32,656 nucleotides of DNA from Planctomycetota bacterium. GTDB taxonomy: Bacteria > Planctomycetota > J058. Position 1 is the stretch's first letter. Every line of letters begins with the position of its first letter. Of the stretch, positions 16,539 through 24,221 are shown piece after piece. The DNA lies in assembly GCA_003695705.1 (NCBI GenBank), contig RFHU01000247.1:1-32656 (forward strand). Reading direction: 5' to 3'. The notes beneath the pieces are model-generated. The model had not been told where the DNA came from. It searched no databases and was given only the letters and a program-made list of their open reading frames with translations. Made by a program: the position numbers and the translations under genes.

Positions 16539-19205
16539 TCATCGCGAGTCCTCCTCGAGCGAGGGCAACGCAGCGAGGCGGTTCTTGGCTTCGACCACCC
16601 CCTCGAGGTCCGGAGCGAAGCGGGCAAGAATGGCTCGGTAGTAGGCCCGTGCGATGCGCACGTGGCCGGCCGAGCGCGCGGCCTTCGCCCGGTCGAGCAA
16701 GGAGCGGATCTCCTGGGCGGCTTCGCGGCGGCGGTGCGTCGCGACCGCGCGGCGAACGGCCTCGAGGTCCTGCTCCCCGCGGCGCGCGTGCGCGGAACCG
16801 GGGAAGCCGCTGCGGAGCTCTTCGCAGACCGACTCCGCCGCGCGCTGGAGGGGCGGCAGAGGCAGTTCGTCCGCTCGGGACCGGGCCCAGCGAAGGAAGC
16901 CCAGGCGACGCCTGGCCTCCTCCTCGAGCAAGGACCGACCTCGGCGCGCCTGGAGCGCCGCGCCCTCGTCGTGCGCGAACTCGGACAACACGCGCTCGTA
17001 GGCGGCGAGGGCGCGAGGGAAGTCACCGGCGGCGCGCGCCTCTTCGGCTTCGGCGAGCAGACGGCGCAAGGTCTCTCGGGCCCGCAAGGACGCCGCCAAG
17101 AGGTCGATCCCCACCTCGAACACTCCGTTGTCGAGCTTGCGGGGGCGGAACGTCAACAGAAGGCGGAGGCCTCGCTCACGCGTCGCGAGCTGCACCCGGG
17201 CCGGGGAGCCGAAGGAGAAGGAGACTTGGGACTTCCCGCTCCCCCATGCCATCTCGCGCACCCCCCGCGCGGAGAGCCCCTCCCGGGGAAGCGAACCGAG
17301 GTCGATGCGTTCTCCGTCGAGTTCGAGGGGAGCGACGGCCGCTGGTTTTGGAACGACGAGCTGCAGGGAGACTTCCTCGCCCGAGGCGCCCTTCCCGAGT
17401 TGCCAGCGGAGGCCGAGCCCGTCTCCGGCTGCGCCGGCGCTGAAGCTGTACTCCACGGGGGCCCCCAAGGCAGCGGCCGGAACCGTCCCCAGGGCCAGCA
17501 GGCTCCGGTTGGCCTGGAGTTCGGCGGGCTGGTCGAGGCGCGCCGCCGCCTGCCAGGTGAGGGGGTCTCCGGGAACCAGGCAGAGGCCTAGGTCCACGGC
17601 GAGGGGCTCCAAGCGACCGCTGCGGCGAAGGGAGAGGACCCCGCGGGCGGAGGAGCGGATCTCGAGCCCCGCGGGGCCTGGAAGGGTCTTCTCGGCTTCG
17701 ACGGCCTCGTCCGCCGGGGTGAAGGAGACGCGATCGAAGAGAGCCTCTCCCGCGCCGCCCCGCGCGAGGGCGAGGACGGCGACCTGCGCCTGGGTCGCCC
17801 CGTGCGGAGCCCGGGCGACCCCGGCGAGGGTGCGCCAGCTCTTCTCGAGGGTGGCGTCGGGATCGGCCACGGCCGGGTAGGTCGACCCGACCGGGCTGCC
17901 GTCGTCTCGTTGCCAGTCGACGCGCAACGCGGCAGCGACACCGGCACCGAGCTTCGCCGCCGCACGGACGCGGTAGGGTCGGCCCCCCTCGACCCGAACG
18001 GGGTTGGCGGAGCGAACCTCGGGCCGTGTGTCCGGCCCCACGACGAGGCGAAGCGCGCGCCTGCCGTAGCGAGCCCCGCGCGCGAGCACCTCGGCCTCGT
18101 CGGCGACGAGCTCCCAGCCGGGGAGCCTCGCCCCGGCAACCCGCTCGAAGGACCAGTTGTCGAGCCTGTTCTCGGCCGGGCTCGGGTCGCCCTCTTCCCT
18201 CGCCAGCACCCGAGCCGAGGCGACGACGGCGGCCGCGAGGACCGCACAGGTCACCCCCAGGGCGACCACGAGCGCGCCGGCACCGCCGCGCTGGGCGAGT
18301 CGAGCGGCCTCCGCCTCCAGGTCCTCGCCGAAGGCGACGTCGGTGACGTCGCCCTCTTGGGCCACGACGGCCTGCGCTCGGGTCTCCGCGTCGTCGTCCT
18401 CTCCGCGAGGCGCAGGCGCGTCTGCGACGGCAGTCTCCTCGTCGAGGTCGTCGAGGTCGCGGACTTCGTCCACGGCGACGGCCTCGACCTCGCGCGGACG
18501 CTTCCGGGCAGCGCGCCGCGCCTTGGCCTTCGCCCCCTCCACGGCGAAGGTCAGCGTGGCGCCGAGGCGGATCTGCTGGCCGTAGCAGAGCGGCGCCCGC
18601 CCCTTGATTCGGACGCCGTCGAGGAAGGTCCCGTTGGTCGACCCGAGGTCCACTGCGTGCAGAAGCCCTCCGTCGGCCACGATCATGCAGTGCTCGCCCG
18701 AGACGTCGTCGTCGGCGACGACCAGGCTGCAGGAGGTCTTGCGTCCAATGCTCAGGGGGAAGTCTCGCAACGGATGCCGCGCCCCCTTCTCCTTGCCGGC
18801 GAGCACGCGGAGGAAACCCTCCCGGTCGGCGCGGGCGGGGAGCCGAGGGCGCTTGCCGCGTGAGGTCGTGCGTCGGGTGGCGCCCCCCGGAGGCTTGCCG
18901 AAATGCAACACGGATTCGCCGATGGCGATGCGGTCGCCGGGGACCAGCCGGTGCGCCTCGGTGAGCGGAAGGCCGTTGAGACGGGTCCCGTTGCGACTGC
19001 CAAGGTCCTCGACCACGTAGTGGTCGCCTTCGCGGCGAAGCTGGCAGTGGTGCCGGGACGAGAGCGCGTCGCCGACCTTGACCTCGTTGTCCGCCGTTCG
19101 CCCGACGCGGATGGTGGCTTGGTCGAAGGAGAGCTTGCGGAGTCTTCCGCCTTCTTCGAGGAACAAGGTCACCGACACGCGCGAACGAGCTCCCGTTGCA
19201 ACCAT
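16539..19205 (-). CDS. Transmembrane double-FHA protein with extracytoplasmic jelly-roll domain
   Basis: This protein has about 888 residues. Two FHA domains occupy roughly residues 11-105 (VGRTADNEV, SSRHHCQL, GSRNGTRLNG) and 128-215 (IGRKTSCSL, VSGEHCMI, GSTNGTFLDG), with the Arg, Ser-x-x-His and Asn-Gly residues that bind phosphothreonine peptides. An acidic linker leads to one membrane helix (about 305-332). After it comes a CBM4/9-like jelly roll (about 345-505; NRLDNWSFERVAGARLPGWEL, ALFDRVSF), then a beta-rich part and a helical tail. ATG 19205 places FHA1 near the N-terminus; the in-frame TTG at 19271 lacks an RBS. As first gene of the pseudopilus operon it may sense kinase signalling in the cytoplasm and act outside. 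No kinase is encoded nearby. Confidence 0.78.
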   Translation of the reverse strand: MVATGARSRVSVTLFLEEGGRLRKLSFDQATIRVGRTADNEVKVGDALSSRHHCQLRREGDHYVVEDLGSRNGTRLNGLPLTEAHRLVPGDRIAIGESVLHFGKPPGGATRRTTSRGKRPRLPARADREGFLRVLAGKEKGARHPLRDFPLSIGRKTSCSLVVADDDVSGEHCMIVADGGLLHAVDLGSTNGTFLDGVRIKGRAPLCYGQQIRLGATLTFAVEGAKAKARRAARKRPREVEAVAVDEVRDLDDLDEETAVADAPAPRGEDDDAETRAQAVVAQEGDVTDVAFGEDLEAEAARLAQRGGAGALVVALGVTCAVLAAAVVASARVLAREEGDPSPAENRLDNWSFERVAGARLPGWELVADEAEVLARGARYGRRALRLVVGPDTRPEVRSANPVRVEGGRPYRVRAAAKLGAGVAAALRVDWQRDDGSPVGSTYPAVADPDATLEKSWRTLAGVARAPHGATQAQVAVLALARGGAGEALFDRVSFTPADEAVEAEKTLPGPAGLEIRSSARGVLSLRRSGRLEPLAVDLGLCLVPGDPLTWQAAARLDQPAELQANRSLLALGTVPAAALGAPVEYSFSAGAAGDGLGLRWQLGKGASGEEVSLQLVVPKPAAVAPLELDGERIDLGSLPREGLSARGVREMAWGSGKSQVSFSFGSPARVQLATRERGLRLLLTFRPRKLDNGVFEVGIDLLAASLRARETLRRLLAEAEEARAAGDFPRALAAYERVLSEFAHDEGAALQARRGRSLLEEEARRRLGFLRWARSRADELPLPPLQRAAESVCEELRSGFPGSAHARRGEQDLEAVRRAVATHRRREAAQEIRSLLDRAKAARSAGHVRIARAYYRAILARFAPDLEGVVEAKNRLAALPSLEEDSR

Positions 19206-19312
19206 CGACCTGCGCGGACAGGCAAGCCCGAGTCCACCCGCGCAGCGCCGGAGCCTCGGTCCGAAGCCCAACGCGTGAGGTGGTTTCGGCTGCCCAGCCC
19301 AGGGCCTTCGGC

Positions 19313-19318
19313 TGTCAA
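19313..19318 (-). promoter_or_regulatory. Possible -35 element for the pseudopilus operon
   Basis: On the minus strand TTGACA, a perfect sigma70 -35 hexamer, lies about 108 bases before the FHA gene start, in the only sizeable gap upstream of the operon. At 16-18 bases downstream I find only GC-rich sequence and no good -10, so either the -10 is degenerate or the match is chance. Confidence 0.3.
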
Positions 19319-19336
19319 GTGTAACGCCGTTTTACT

Positions 19337-20392
19337 TCAGGATGGGGGCGCCGACCGTCCCGAGTCCTCCGGCTGAGGATAGACCACCGCGCGGAGCCAG
19401 TCGTCGCGGTGGGCGGCGGTGCTGAGGATGCCCGCGCCCACGTCGGCCAGGCCCAACCGGTGGCTGATGAGCCGCTCGACCGGGACCGCGCCGCGGGCGA
19501 TGAGTTCGAGGCACTCGCGGGTCTCGCGGGCCGCGCACGAATAGGAAGACACCAAGGTCAGCTCGCGAAAGTAATGGGCGTTGAGGTTCAGGGTCGGGCG
19601 CTGTTCGGGGGCGAAGGGGGAGAAGAGGCACACCGTGGCGCCGGGGCCGGCGACTTCGATGGCTTGATCCAGGGCGGCCTGGGTGGAGGGACCCACGATG
19701 ACGTGGTCCACCCCGCCCCCGCTGCGCTCCCGGACCTCATCGGCGAAGCCGGGCCCCCTCGGGTCGAGCGCGGCGTCGAAGCCCCAGGCGCGCGCGCGCT
19801 CCGCGCGCAGGGGCGAGAGGTCGCTGCCCAAGAGGAGGCCCGCGCCGCGGAGGCGAGCCAACGCGCCGTTCATGAGGCCCATGGCGCCGAGCCCGATCAC
19901 GAGGACGCTCTCTCCTTCGCGGAGTCGCAGCTTGTCGACGGCCCGCAGGCTGCAAGCGAGGGGTTCGATGAACGTGGCCTGCTCGAAGCTCATCCCGTCG
20001 GGGAGCACGAGGGTGTCGCGCAGCACGTTCTCGCGGGGAACGCGCACCAGTTCGGCGAAGCCCCCCGGGTCGAGGCGCGTCTCTCGGAACATGCGGCAGT
20101 TCGTCTCGAAGCCGCGCCGGCAAGCGTGGCAGTCGCCACAGGACACGTGGTGGTGCATGAACACGCGCTGCCCTACCTCGAGCGGGCAGCCAGGCCCCAC
20201 GTCGACCACCACCCCCGCGGGCTCGTGCCCGAGCACGGCGGGGGCCTTGGTCTCGACGTACCAGCGGGTGGCGTCGCTGCCGCACAGCCCGCAGGCCTCG
20301 ACCCGCACCAGTGCGTCGCCCGGCTCGAGGACGGGGACGGGACAGTCTTCGACGCGTGTGTCCTCGAAGGAGTGAGTGCGCGCGACCTTCAC
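19337..20392 (-). CDS. Zinc-dependent MDR dehydrogenase (second of pair)
   Basis: This 351-residue medium-chain dehydrogenase has catalytic zinc ligands Cys37 (in ACGLCGSD), His56 with Glu57 (LGHEPAG) and the Glu of FIEPLAC. The structural zinc site has four cysteines at 85, 88, 91 and 99. The nucleotide-binding motif is VIGLGAMGLMNG. The pattern is closest to polyol/threonine-type dehydrogenases that oxidise a secondary alcohol with NAD(P). GTG 20392 overlaps the stop of the other dehydrogenase (GTGA), so the two are co-translated. Both act in the cytoplasm. The substrate cannot be read from sequence; a sugar or cyclitol is plausible given the polysaccharide genes nearby. Coding ends just before the promoter region of the pseudopilus operon. 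Confidence 0.85.
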   Translation of the reverse strand: MKVARTHSFEDTRVEDCPVPVLEPGDALVRVEACGLCGSDATRWYVETKAPAVLGHEPAGVVVDVGPGCPLEVGQRVFMHHHVSCGDCHACRRGFETNCRMFRETRLDPGGFAELVRVPRENVLRDTLVLPDGMSFEQATFIEPLACSLRAVDKLRLREGESVLVIGLGAMGLMNGALARLRGAGLLLGSDLSPLRAERARAWGFDAALDPRGPGFADEVRERSGGGVDHVIVGPSTQAALDQAIEVAGPGATVCLFSPFAPEQRPTLNLNAHYFRELTLVSSYSCAARETRECLELIARGAVPVERLISHRLGLADVGAGILSTAAHRDDWLRAVVYPQPEDSGRSAPPS

Positions 20393-21453
20393 GCGGAGGC
20401 TCCGTCGGTCGCCTTCGGCCGGATGGCGAGCTTGAGGCATTCGCCGCCCTGGAGGGTCTCGAAGGCCTCGCCGAGCCGAGCGAGGGGATACTCTCCGCTC
20501 ACCACACGGTCGAGGGGCAGGGCGCGCCGTCGGATCAAGTCGAGGGCAATGCGCACGTCGCTGGGGGTGAAATGGAAGGCCCCCTTGAGGGTCAACGCAT
20601 CGTAGTGGACTCGGCGCGTGTCGAGCGAAATGGAGCTCCCACCCGGGCAACCGCCGTAGAAGAGGACCTCGCCCCCCTTGCGGAGCGAGGCCTCGGCAAG
20701 CTGCCAGGCCTCGGTGCGACCGACGCATTCGACGGCGGCGCAGACCCCTTCGGGCGCCAGGGCGCGAATGCTCGCGAGGGGATCGCTCGAGGCGTCGAGG
20801 TCCAGGACCTCGTCCGCGCCAAGGGCGCGCGCGGCGGCCAGGCGCGTGGCCCGCTTGCCCAGGACCACGACCCGCGGAACCCCGCGCCGCTTGAGGAGGG
20901 CCACGTAGAGGAGCCCAATCGGGCCGGCGCCGAGGACGAGGACCGTGTCGCGGCGAGCAAGGTCGAGGACCTCGATGCCGTGCACGACGCAGGAGAGGGG
21001 CTCGAGGAGGGCCGCGTGGGTGAGGTCCAGGTCGGGGGGGCGAGGGAACACGTTGCGACGCACCACGTGCGCGGGAATGCGAATGAACTCGGCAAAGGCG
21101 CCCCAGGCGAGGTTCCCCGCGTGGATGCGGTCGCACAGGTTCTCGAGGCCGCGCAGGCACGAGGGGCATTCGCCGCAGGGGGCGGAGGGGACGGCAAGGA
21201 TGGGATCGCCCTCACGAAAGCGCCCGACGCCCGCGCCCACGCGAGCGACGGTGCCGGTGAACTCGTGCCCAAGCGGCGTGGGCAAGGGGAACTTGGGATG
21301 CCCGCGGCGGAAGGTCTTGAGGTCCGTGCCGCAGGTCATGGCGAGGTCGACCCGGGCCACGAGCTCTCCGGGGCCCGGCTCGGGAACGGGAACTTCGCGA
21401 AGCTCCAGGCGACCAAGGTCGGCCACCAGCCCCTGGAGCATGGTCGCGGTCAT
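20389..21453 (-). CDS. Zinc-dependent MDR dehydrogenase (first of pair)
   Basis: This 354-residue protein is paralogous to its downstream neighbour. Catalytic site: Cys41 (MTCGTDLKTF), His63-Glu64 (LGHEFTG), Glu151 (LLEPLSC). Structural zinc cysteines are at 93, 96, 99 and 107 (PCGECPSCLRGLENLC). The Rossmann motif is VLGAGPIGLLYVALLKRRG. ATG 21453 has AGGAGG with a 5-base spacer, the strongest ribosome site in this part of the window, so I reject the longer reading from 21501. The family includes threonine, sorbitol and galactitol-phosphate dehydrogenases; sequence reading alone does not choose between them. It forms a two-gene operon that starts downstream of the pilin terminator. Confidence 0.87.
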   Translation of the reverse strand: MTATMLQGLVADLGRLELREVPVPEPGPGELVARVDLAMTCGTDLKTFRRGHPKFPLPTPLGHEFTGTVARVGAGVGRFREGDPILAVPSAPCGECPSCLRGLENLCDRIHAGNLAWGAFAEFIRIPAHVVRRNVFPRPPDLDLTHAALLEPLSCVVHGIEVLDLARRDTVLVLGAGPIGLLYVALLKRRGVPRVVVLGKRATRLAAARALGADEVLDLDASSDPLASIRALAPEGVCAAVECVGRTEAWQLAEASLRKGGEVLFYGGCPGGSSISLDTRRVHYDALTLKGAFHFTPSDVRIALDLIRRRALPLDRVVSGEYPLARLGEAFETLQGGECLKLAIRPKATDGASA

Positions 21454-21565
21454 GTGTGCCTCCTGGGCGCACGGAGCGCCGTGGGCCCGCCAGTGGACCA
21501 CGACGGGGGAGCGACGTCGAGGGCCGAGGGAGCTGCCTCCCCCCTCGGTCCGAAACCAACGACGA

Positions 21566-21595
21566 GGGCGGCGGACCCCAAAGGGGCCGCCGCCC
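21566..21595 (-). terminator. Strong hairpin terminator after the pilin gene
   Basis: GGGCGGCGG-A-CCCC, an AAA loop, then GGGG-CCGCCGCCC makes a 13-bp GC stem with a single bulged A, about 42 bases past the pilin stop on the minus strand. There is no T-tract. It separates the pilin transcript from the dehydrogenase pair, whose ribosome site lies about 105 bases further on. Confidence 0.65.
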
Positions 21596-21637
21596 TTCGA
21601 CTGTCCCTACGCTCCCAGCGAGCGCGGGCGAAGCAGA

Positions 21638-22141
21638 CTACTTGCCGACCGGGGTGGAGTTCGCCGGCACCGTGCAGTCGTCGGTGTTGTAGGCGAACGC
21701 GGCGCTGACGGTGTAGAAGGTCACGCCCTCCTGGTTGGCGCAGAAGTAGCGATCGCCGGTGGTCTGGGGGAGGGCCGGGTTGGCGACGGCGAACCAGAGG
21801 AACTCGCTGGTCTGCGCACCGTAGGAGGCGCTGAACAGGTAGCCGTTCTTGGTGCCCGCGCCCAGAACGCTGTCGATGAGGCCGACGGTCGAGCCACCGC
21901 CCGCGCTGGCCAACTCGGCCAGGGTGCCGTAGTCGAGGTTTCCGTCGCCTTCCTTGTCCGCCTCGCGGAACAGGGACTGCGAGGTGCCGATGGTCTTGAG
22001 CGCGCCGATGGCGGCGGTCTCGTTGCCGTTCTTGCGCGCCTCGATGAGGTTGGGAATGGCGATGGCAGCAATGATGGCGATGATGGCGATCACGATCATC
22101 AGCTCGATGAGCGTGAAGCCCTTCTTGATCCGCAGGGTCAA
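21638..22141 (-). CDS. Stand-alone type IV pilin-like protein
   Basis: This 167-residue prepilin has the leader MTLRIKKG, then FTLIELMIVIAIIAIIAAIAIPNLIEAR, a textbook class III signal with Gly-1 and Glu5. The head begins NETAAIGALKTIGTSQSLFRE, typical of short G/H-type pilins. Residues 62-70 (DKEGDGNLD) resemble an EF-hand calcium loop lacking the last acidic ligand. Two cysteines (in YFCANQ and DDCTVP) near the C-terminus could form a disulfide, as in many pilins. The start is TTG 22141, because AAGGAG at 22148-22153 sits 6 bases upstream and no ATG or GTG fits. It has its own near-consensus promoter and a terminator, suggesting high, independent expression. It may be the main fibre subunit of a pilus or a substrate-like pseudopilin; the window does not decide. 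Confidence 0.85.
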   Translation of the reverse strand: MTLRIKKGFTLIELMIVIAIIAIIAAIAIPNLIEARKNGNETAAIGALKTIGTSQSLFREADKEGDGNLDYGTLAELASAGGGSTVGLIDSVLGAGTKNGYLFSASYGAQTSEFLWFAVANPALPQTTGDRYFCANQEGVTFYTVSAAFAYNTDDCTVPANSTPVGK

Positions 22142-22177
22142 AGCAATCTCCTTGTGATTGGGTCCGGACGTCCGCAC

Positions 22178-22195
22178 GGTTCGCAGGGGCGAACC
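22178..22195 (-). promoter_or_regulatory. RNA hairpin upstream of the pilin ribosome site
   Basis: As RNA, GGTTCGC - CCCT - GCGAACC gives a perfect 7-bp stem with a tetraloop, ending about 24 bases before the AAGGAG ribosome site. It could modulate translation or protect the message. It does not resemble a riboswitch class I know. Confidence 0.45.
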
Positions 22196-22287
22196 CCCTC
22201 GGAGTCGGAAACAAAGCCTATTCCCAACCCGTCGAAAGGCATAACCCCTTGCAAAATCTATTTCGGCAGGCAAGGTCCCCGAGTGAA

Positions 22288-22304
22288 GTGACGAAACACG
22301 TCAC
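22288..22304. repeat. Perfect inverted repeat GTGACG-N5-CGTCAC in the pilin leader
   Basis: Six-base arms flank AAACA. Two more GTCAC-type half sites follow within 40 bases on the plus strand. The site lies at about +43 to +59 relative to the predicted start. It could be a protein operator or a small RNA hairpin; the spacing (GTGA-N9-TCAC) does not match CRP/FNR. Confidence 0.45.
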
Positions 22305-22353
22305 CTGACCGTCGGAGAGGGTCACCCGCTTCCTTCGCTCGAAAGCAGGCGTG

Positions 22354-22383
22354 GTTATAGCGAGGTGCCGTGGCCGGTGTCAA
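22354..22383 (-). promoter_or_regulatory. Sigma70-type promoter of the pilin gene
   Basis: On the minus strand TTGACA (22378-22383), an 18-base spacer, then TATAAC (22354-22359): a perfect -35 and a 5/6 -10. TATAAC is conspicuous in this GC-rich DNA. Transcription would start near 22347 and run toward the pilin. It is the best promoter in the window. Confidence 0.72.
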
Positions 22384-22424
22384 GTCCGGCCCGGACCTCC
22401 GAGGGGGCCGCGCGGGGCCCCGCG
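22384..22424 (-). terminator. GC hairpins after the GT39-like gene
   Basis: GTCCG-GCC-CGGAC (22384-22396) and the 14-base palindrome CGCGGGGCCCCGCG (22411-22424) lie between the stop of the membrane glycosyltransferase (22452) and the pilin -35 box, which they abut. They probably end the polysaccharide operon transcript and insulate the pilin promoter. No T-tract is present. Confidence 0.45.
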
Positions 22425-22451
22425 GGGCGCGGGTCCGCGGGCCGGGCGAAT

Positions 22452-24218
22452 TCAGCGCGGGGTTCGGGGAACCGCCTCGAGGCGGTAGAGGAGCAGAGGG
22501 GCCGCAATGGCCTCCCCGCGGGGGGGCCGAAGGGGAAGGCGGGCGAGGAGCACGCAGCGAAGGCCTCGACTCGCCAGGCGTTCGACGAGGCGGGCGGAAT
22601 GCGCTTGCGCTGCGTCCAGGGCGATGTGGGTGACGCCGGTCCGCTCGAGGCGAGCGGCGGTGCGTTCGAGGAATCCGGGACGGGTGATGATCCAGGCGCC
22701 GCGGAGTCGGGGAAGGCCGGTCCCAAGGCCTACGAAGGGGGCGTACGGTCCGGCGAGGAGCCTCGCGCGGTCGGCCTCCAAGAATCGCTGCGCCCCCGCG
22801 CGGGCGGCGGCTCCGACGTACGTGGGGTGTGCCGCGGCGCGCCCGCACCTCCAGAGTCCTGCACCGAAGACGGCCAGCGCGAGCGCCCAGCCGGTGATCG
22901 CGCGGCGGCGGGGGCGCAGCGCCGTCGCCACGCCCCAGCCGACGGCCCCGAGGAGGACGCCTTCGCCGGCAAGGACCGGCGCACGACCCGGCGCCGCCCC
23001 CAGCGCCAGGCAGGAGACGTGGGTCCAGAGGGCGGCGCCGAGGACGAGCGCGGCGCCGGCGACCAGCGGGTCCGCCCGGCGAAGCTTCCCGGACGTGCCT
23101 TCGGCGGCGTCCTCAGGGGACGGCGAACGGGTCCAGCAGGCGACGGCGTAGCCCGCCAAGGCGGCGACGGGGGGAGCGAGGAGCGCAAAGTGGCGAAGGG
23201 GGCGGAGGGGGGGAGCGAAGAGCGGCAGGAAGCAGACGAAGGTGCCCCACCAGCCCGCAAAGAGGAGCGCGCACTCCCGCGCGGCAGGGCGAAGGGCCGA
23301 CCGACGAGCCAAGAGGAGCAAGGCCCCCAAGGAGGCCGCCAGGCACGTCCAGGGGGCGAGGACGGCGTAGCCGGGGGCGCCTCCCGCCGTGGGCAGGACG
23401 CCCCAACCGCACCAGCCCCCGAGGACCGAGTTCAGCCCGAGGTCGGGGTCGAGCTTCACCCGGAGGCGGTAGCCGGTGAGCGCCCAGAAGCCGCCCTGAC
23501 GCTCGAGCCAGGCGATGAAGCGCGCGCGCTCGGGGGAGGCGACGAAGGCGAGGAGTCCGGCACCCAGGGCGCTCCCGCTCGCGACGGCCCAGGGCCGTAG
23601 GCGGGGGTAGCGGGCCAGGCTGGCGAGGGCCAGCCCGCCCAAGGCCGCCCACACCGGCGGGCGCACCGCCGCACCGGCCCCCAGGATCAGAGCCCACGCG
23701 GCCGCCTCCCGGGCTGCGCGCGGCAGGCCTCGTGCGCGGCGCGCTCCGAGCCAGAGGGCGGCGGCGAGGAGCGCGAGGCAGGCGAGCGGACCGTAGACGA
23801 GGGTGGTGCGCGCGAGGGCCACCCACGGGTAGAGGACGGCGAGGGCGCCGGCCGCAGCGAGGGCCGCTTCAGGGCCGAAGCCGGCGCGAACCACGCGCCA
23901 GAGGAGGAGGAGTGTGGTGAGTCCGACCAAGGCACCCAAGGCCTGCGCGCTCGCCAGCGACCCGCCCCACAGCGAGAACCACACCCGCACCAGCGAGGTC
24001 CAGACGGGGGGGTCGTAGAGGGGAAGGGGCTCGGGGTCGAATCCCTCCGCCCGCGCCGCGCCCAGTTCCATGTACCAGAAGGCGTCCAGAAGAGGAGCCT
24101 GGGTTCCTTCGGCGTCCCAGGGGACGTCGGCCCCCGGATTCGCCAGGAGAAGGACCGCGGCCACGCCAGCCGCCGCGAGGAGCCCCGCGAGCTCGCAAAG
24201 ACGGAAGGGAGGCCGCAC
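22452..24218 (-). CDS. GT39/PMT-like polytopic membrane glycosyltransferase
   Basis: This 588-residue protein has many Ala/Leu-rich membrane helices along residues about 8-460 and a soluble C-terminal part. The first loop, with PWDAEGTQAPLLDAFWYMEL and LYDPPVWTSLVRVWFSLWG, has the acidic and Pro-Pro-containing pattern of the ArnT/PMT superfamily, which transfers sugars from polyprenyl-phosphate donors on the outer side of the inner membrane. The C-terminal part (TGVTHIALDAAQAHSARLVE) resembles the soluble tail of such proteins. GTG 24218 lies 3 bases after the preceding stop. It is the last gene of the operon. Donor and acceptor are unknown, and the motif match is weaker than for well-studied members. 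Confidence 0.65.
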   Translation of the reverse strand: MRPPFRLCELAGLLAAAGVAAVLLLANPGADVPWDAEGTQAPLLDAFWYMELGAARAEGFDPEPLPLYDPPVWTSLVRVWFSLWGGSLASAQALGALVGLTTLLLLWRVVRAGFGPEAALAAAGALAVLYPWVALARTTLVYGPLACLALLAAALWLGARRARGLPRAAREAAAWALILGAGAAVRPPVWAALGGLALASLARYPRLRPWAVASGSALGAGLLAFVASPERARFIAWLERQGGFWALTGYRLRVKLDPDLGLNSVLGGWCGWGVLPTAGGAPGYAVLAPWTCLAASLGALLLLARRSALRPAARECALLFAGWWGTFVCFLPLFAPPLRPLRHFALLAPPVAALAGYAVACWTRSPSPEDAAEGTSGKLRRADPLVAGAALVLGAALWTHVSCLALGAAPGRAPVLAGEGVLLGAVGWGVATALRPRRRAITGWALALAVFGAGLWRCGRAAAHPTYVGAAARAGAQRFLEADRARLLAGPYAPFVGLGTGLPRLRGAWIITRPGFLERTAARLERTGVTHIALDAAQAHSARLVERLASRGLRCVLLARLPLRPPRGEAIAAPLLLYRLEAVPRTPR

Positions 24219-24221
24219 GGC

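Larger units (their letters stand above)
22142..22346 (-). other. Long structured 5' leader of the pilin mRNA
   Basis: The roughly 205 bases between the predicted transcription start and the pilin TTG hold no open frame I trust. They contain two hairpins (annotated separately), a palindrome CGGACGTCCG at 22165-22174, and an AT-richer stretch around 22220-22262 that stands out from the surrounding GC. With the promoter and GC repeats this accounts for the whole gene-free stretch 22142-22451. Confidence 0.5.

Noticed and set aside
22142-22273. Longer pilin reading from 22273
   Set aside because: It would bury the prepilin leader behind 44 residues. AAGGAG with correct spacing points to TTG 22141.
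22240-22290. Sigma54-type promoter in the pilin leader
   Set aside because: Pilin genes often use sigma54, so I looked for GG-N10-GC. A TTTTGCA is present, but the -24 GG is missing at the right distance.
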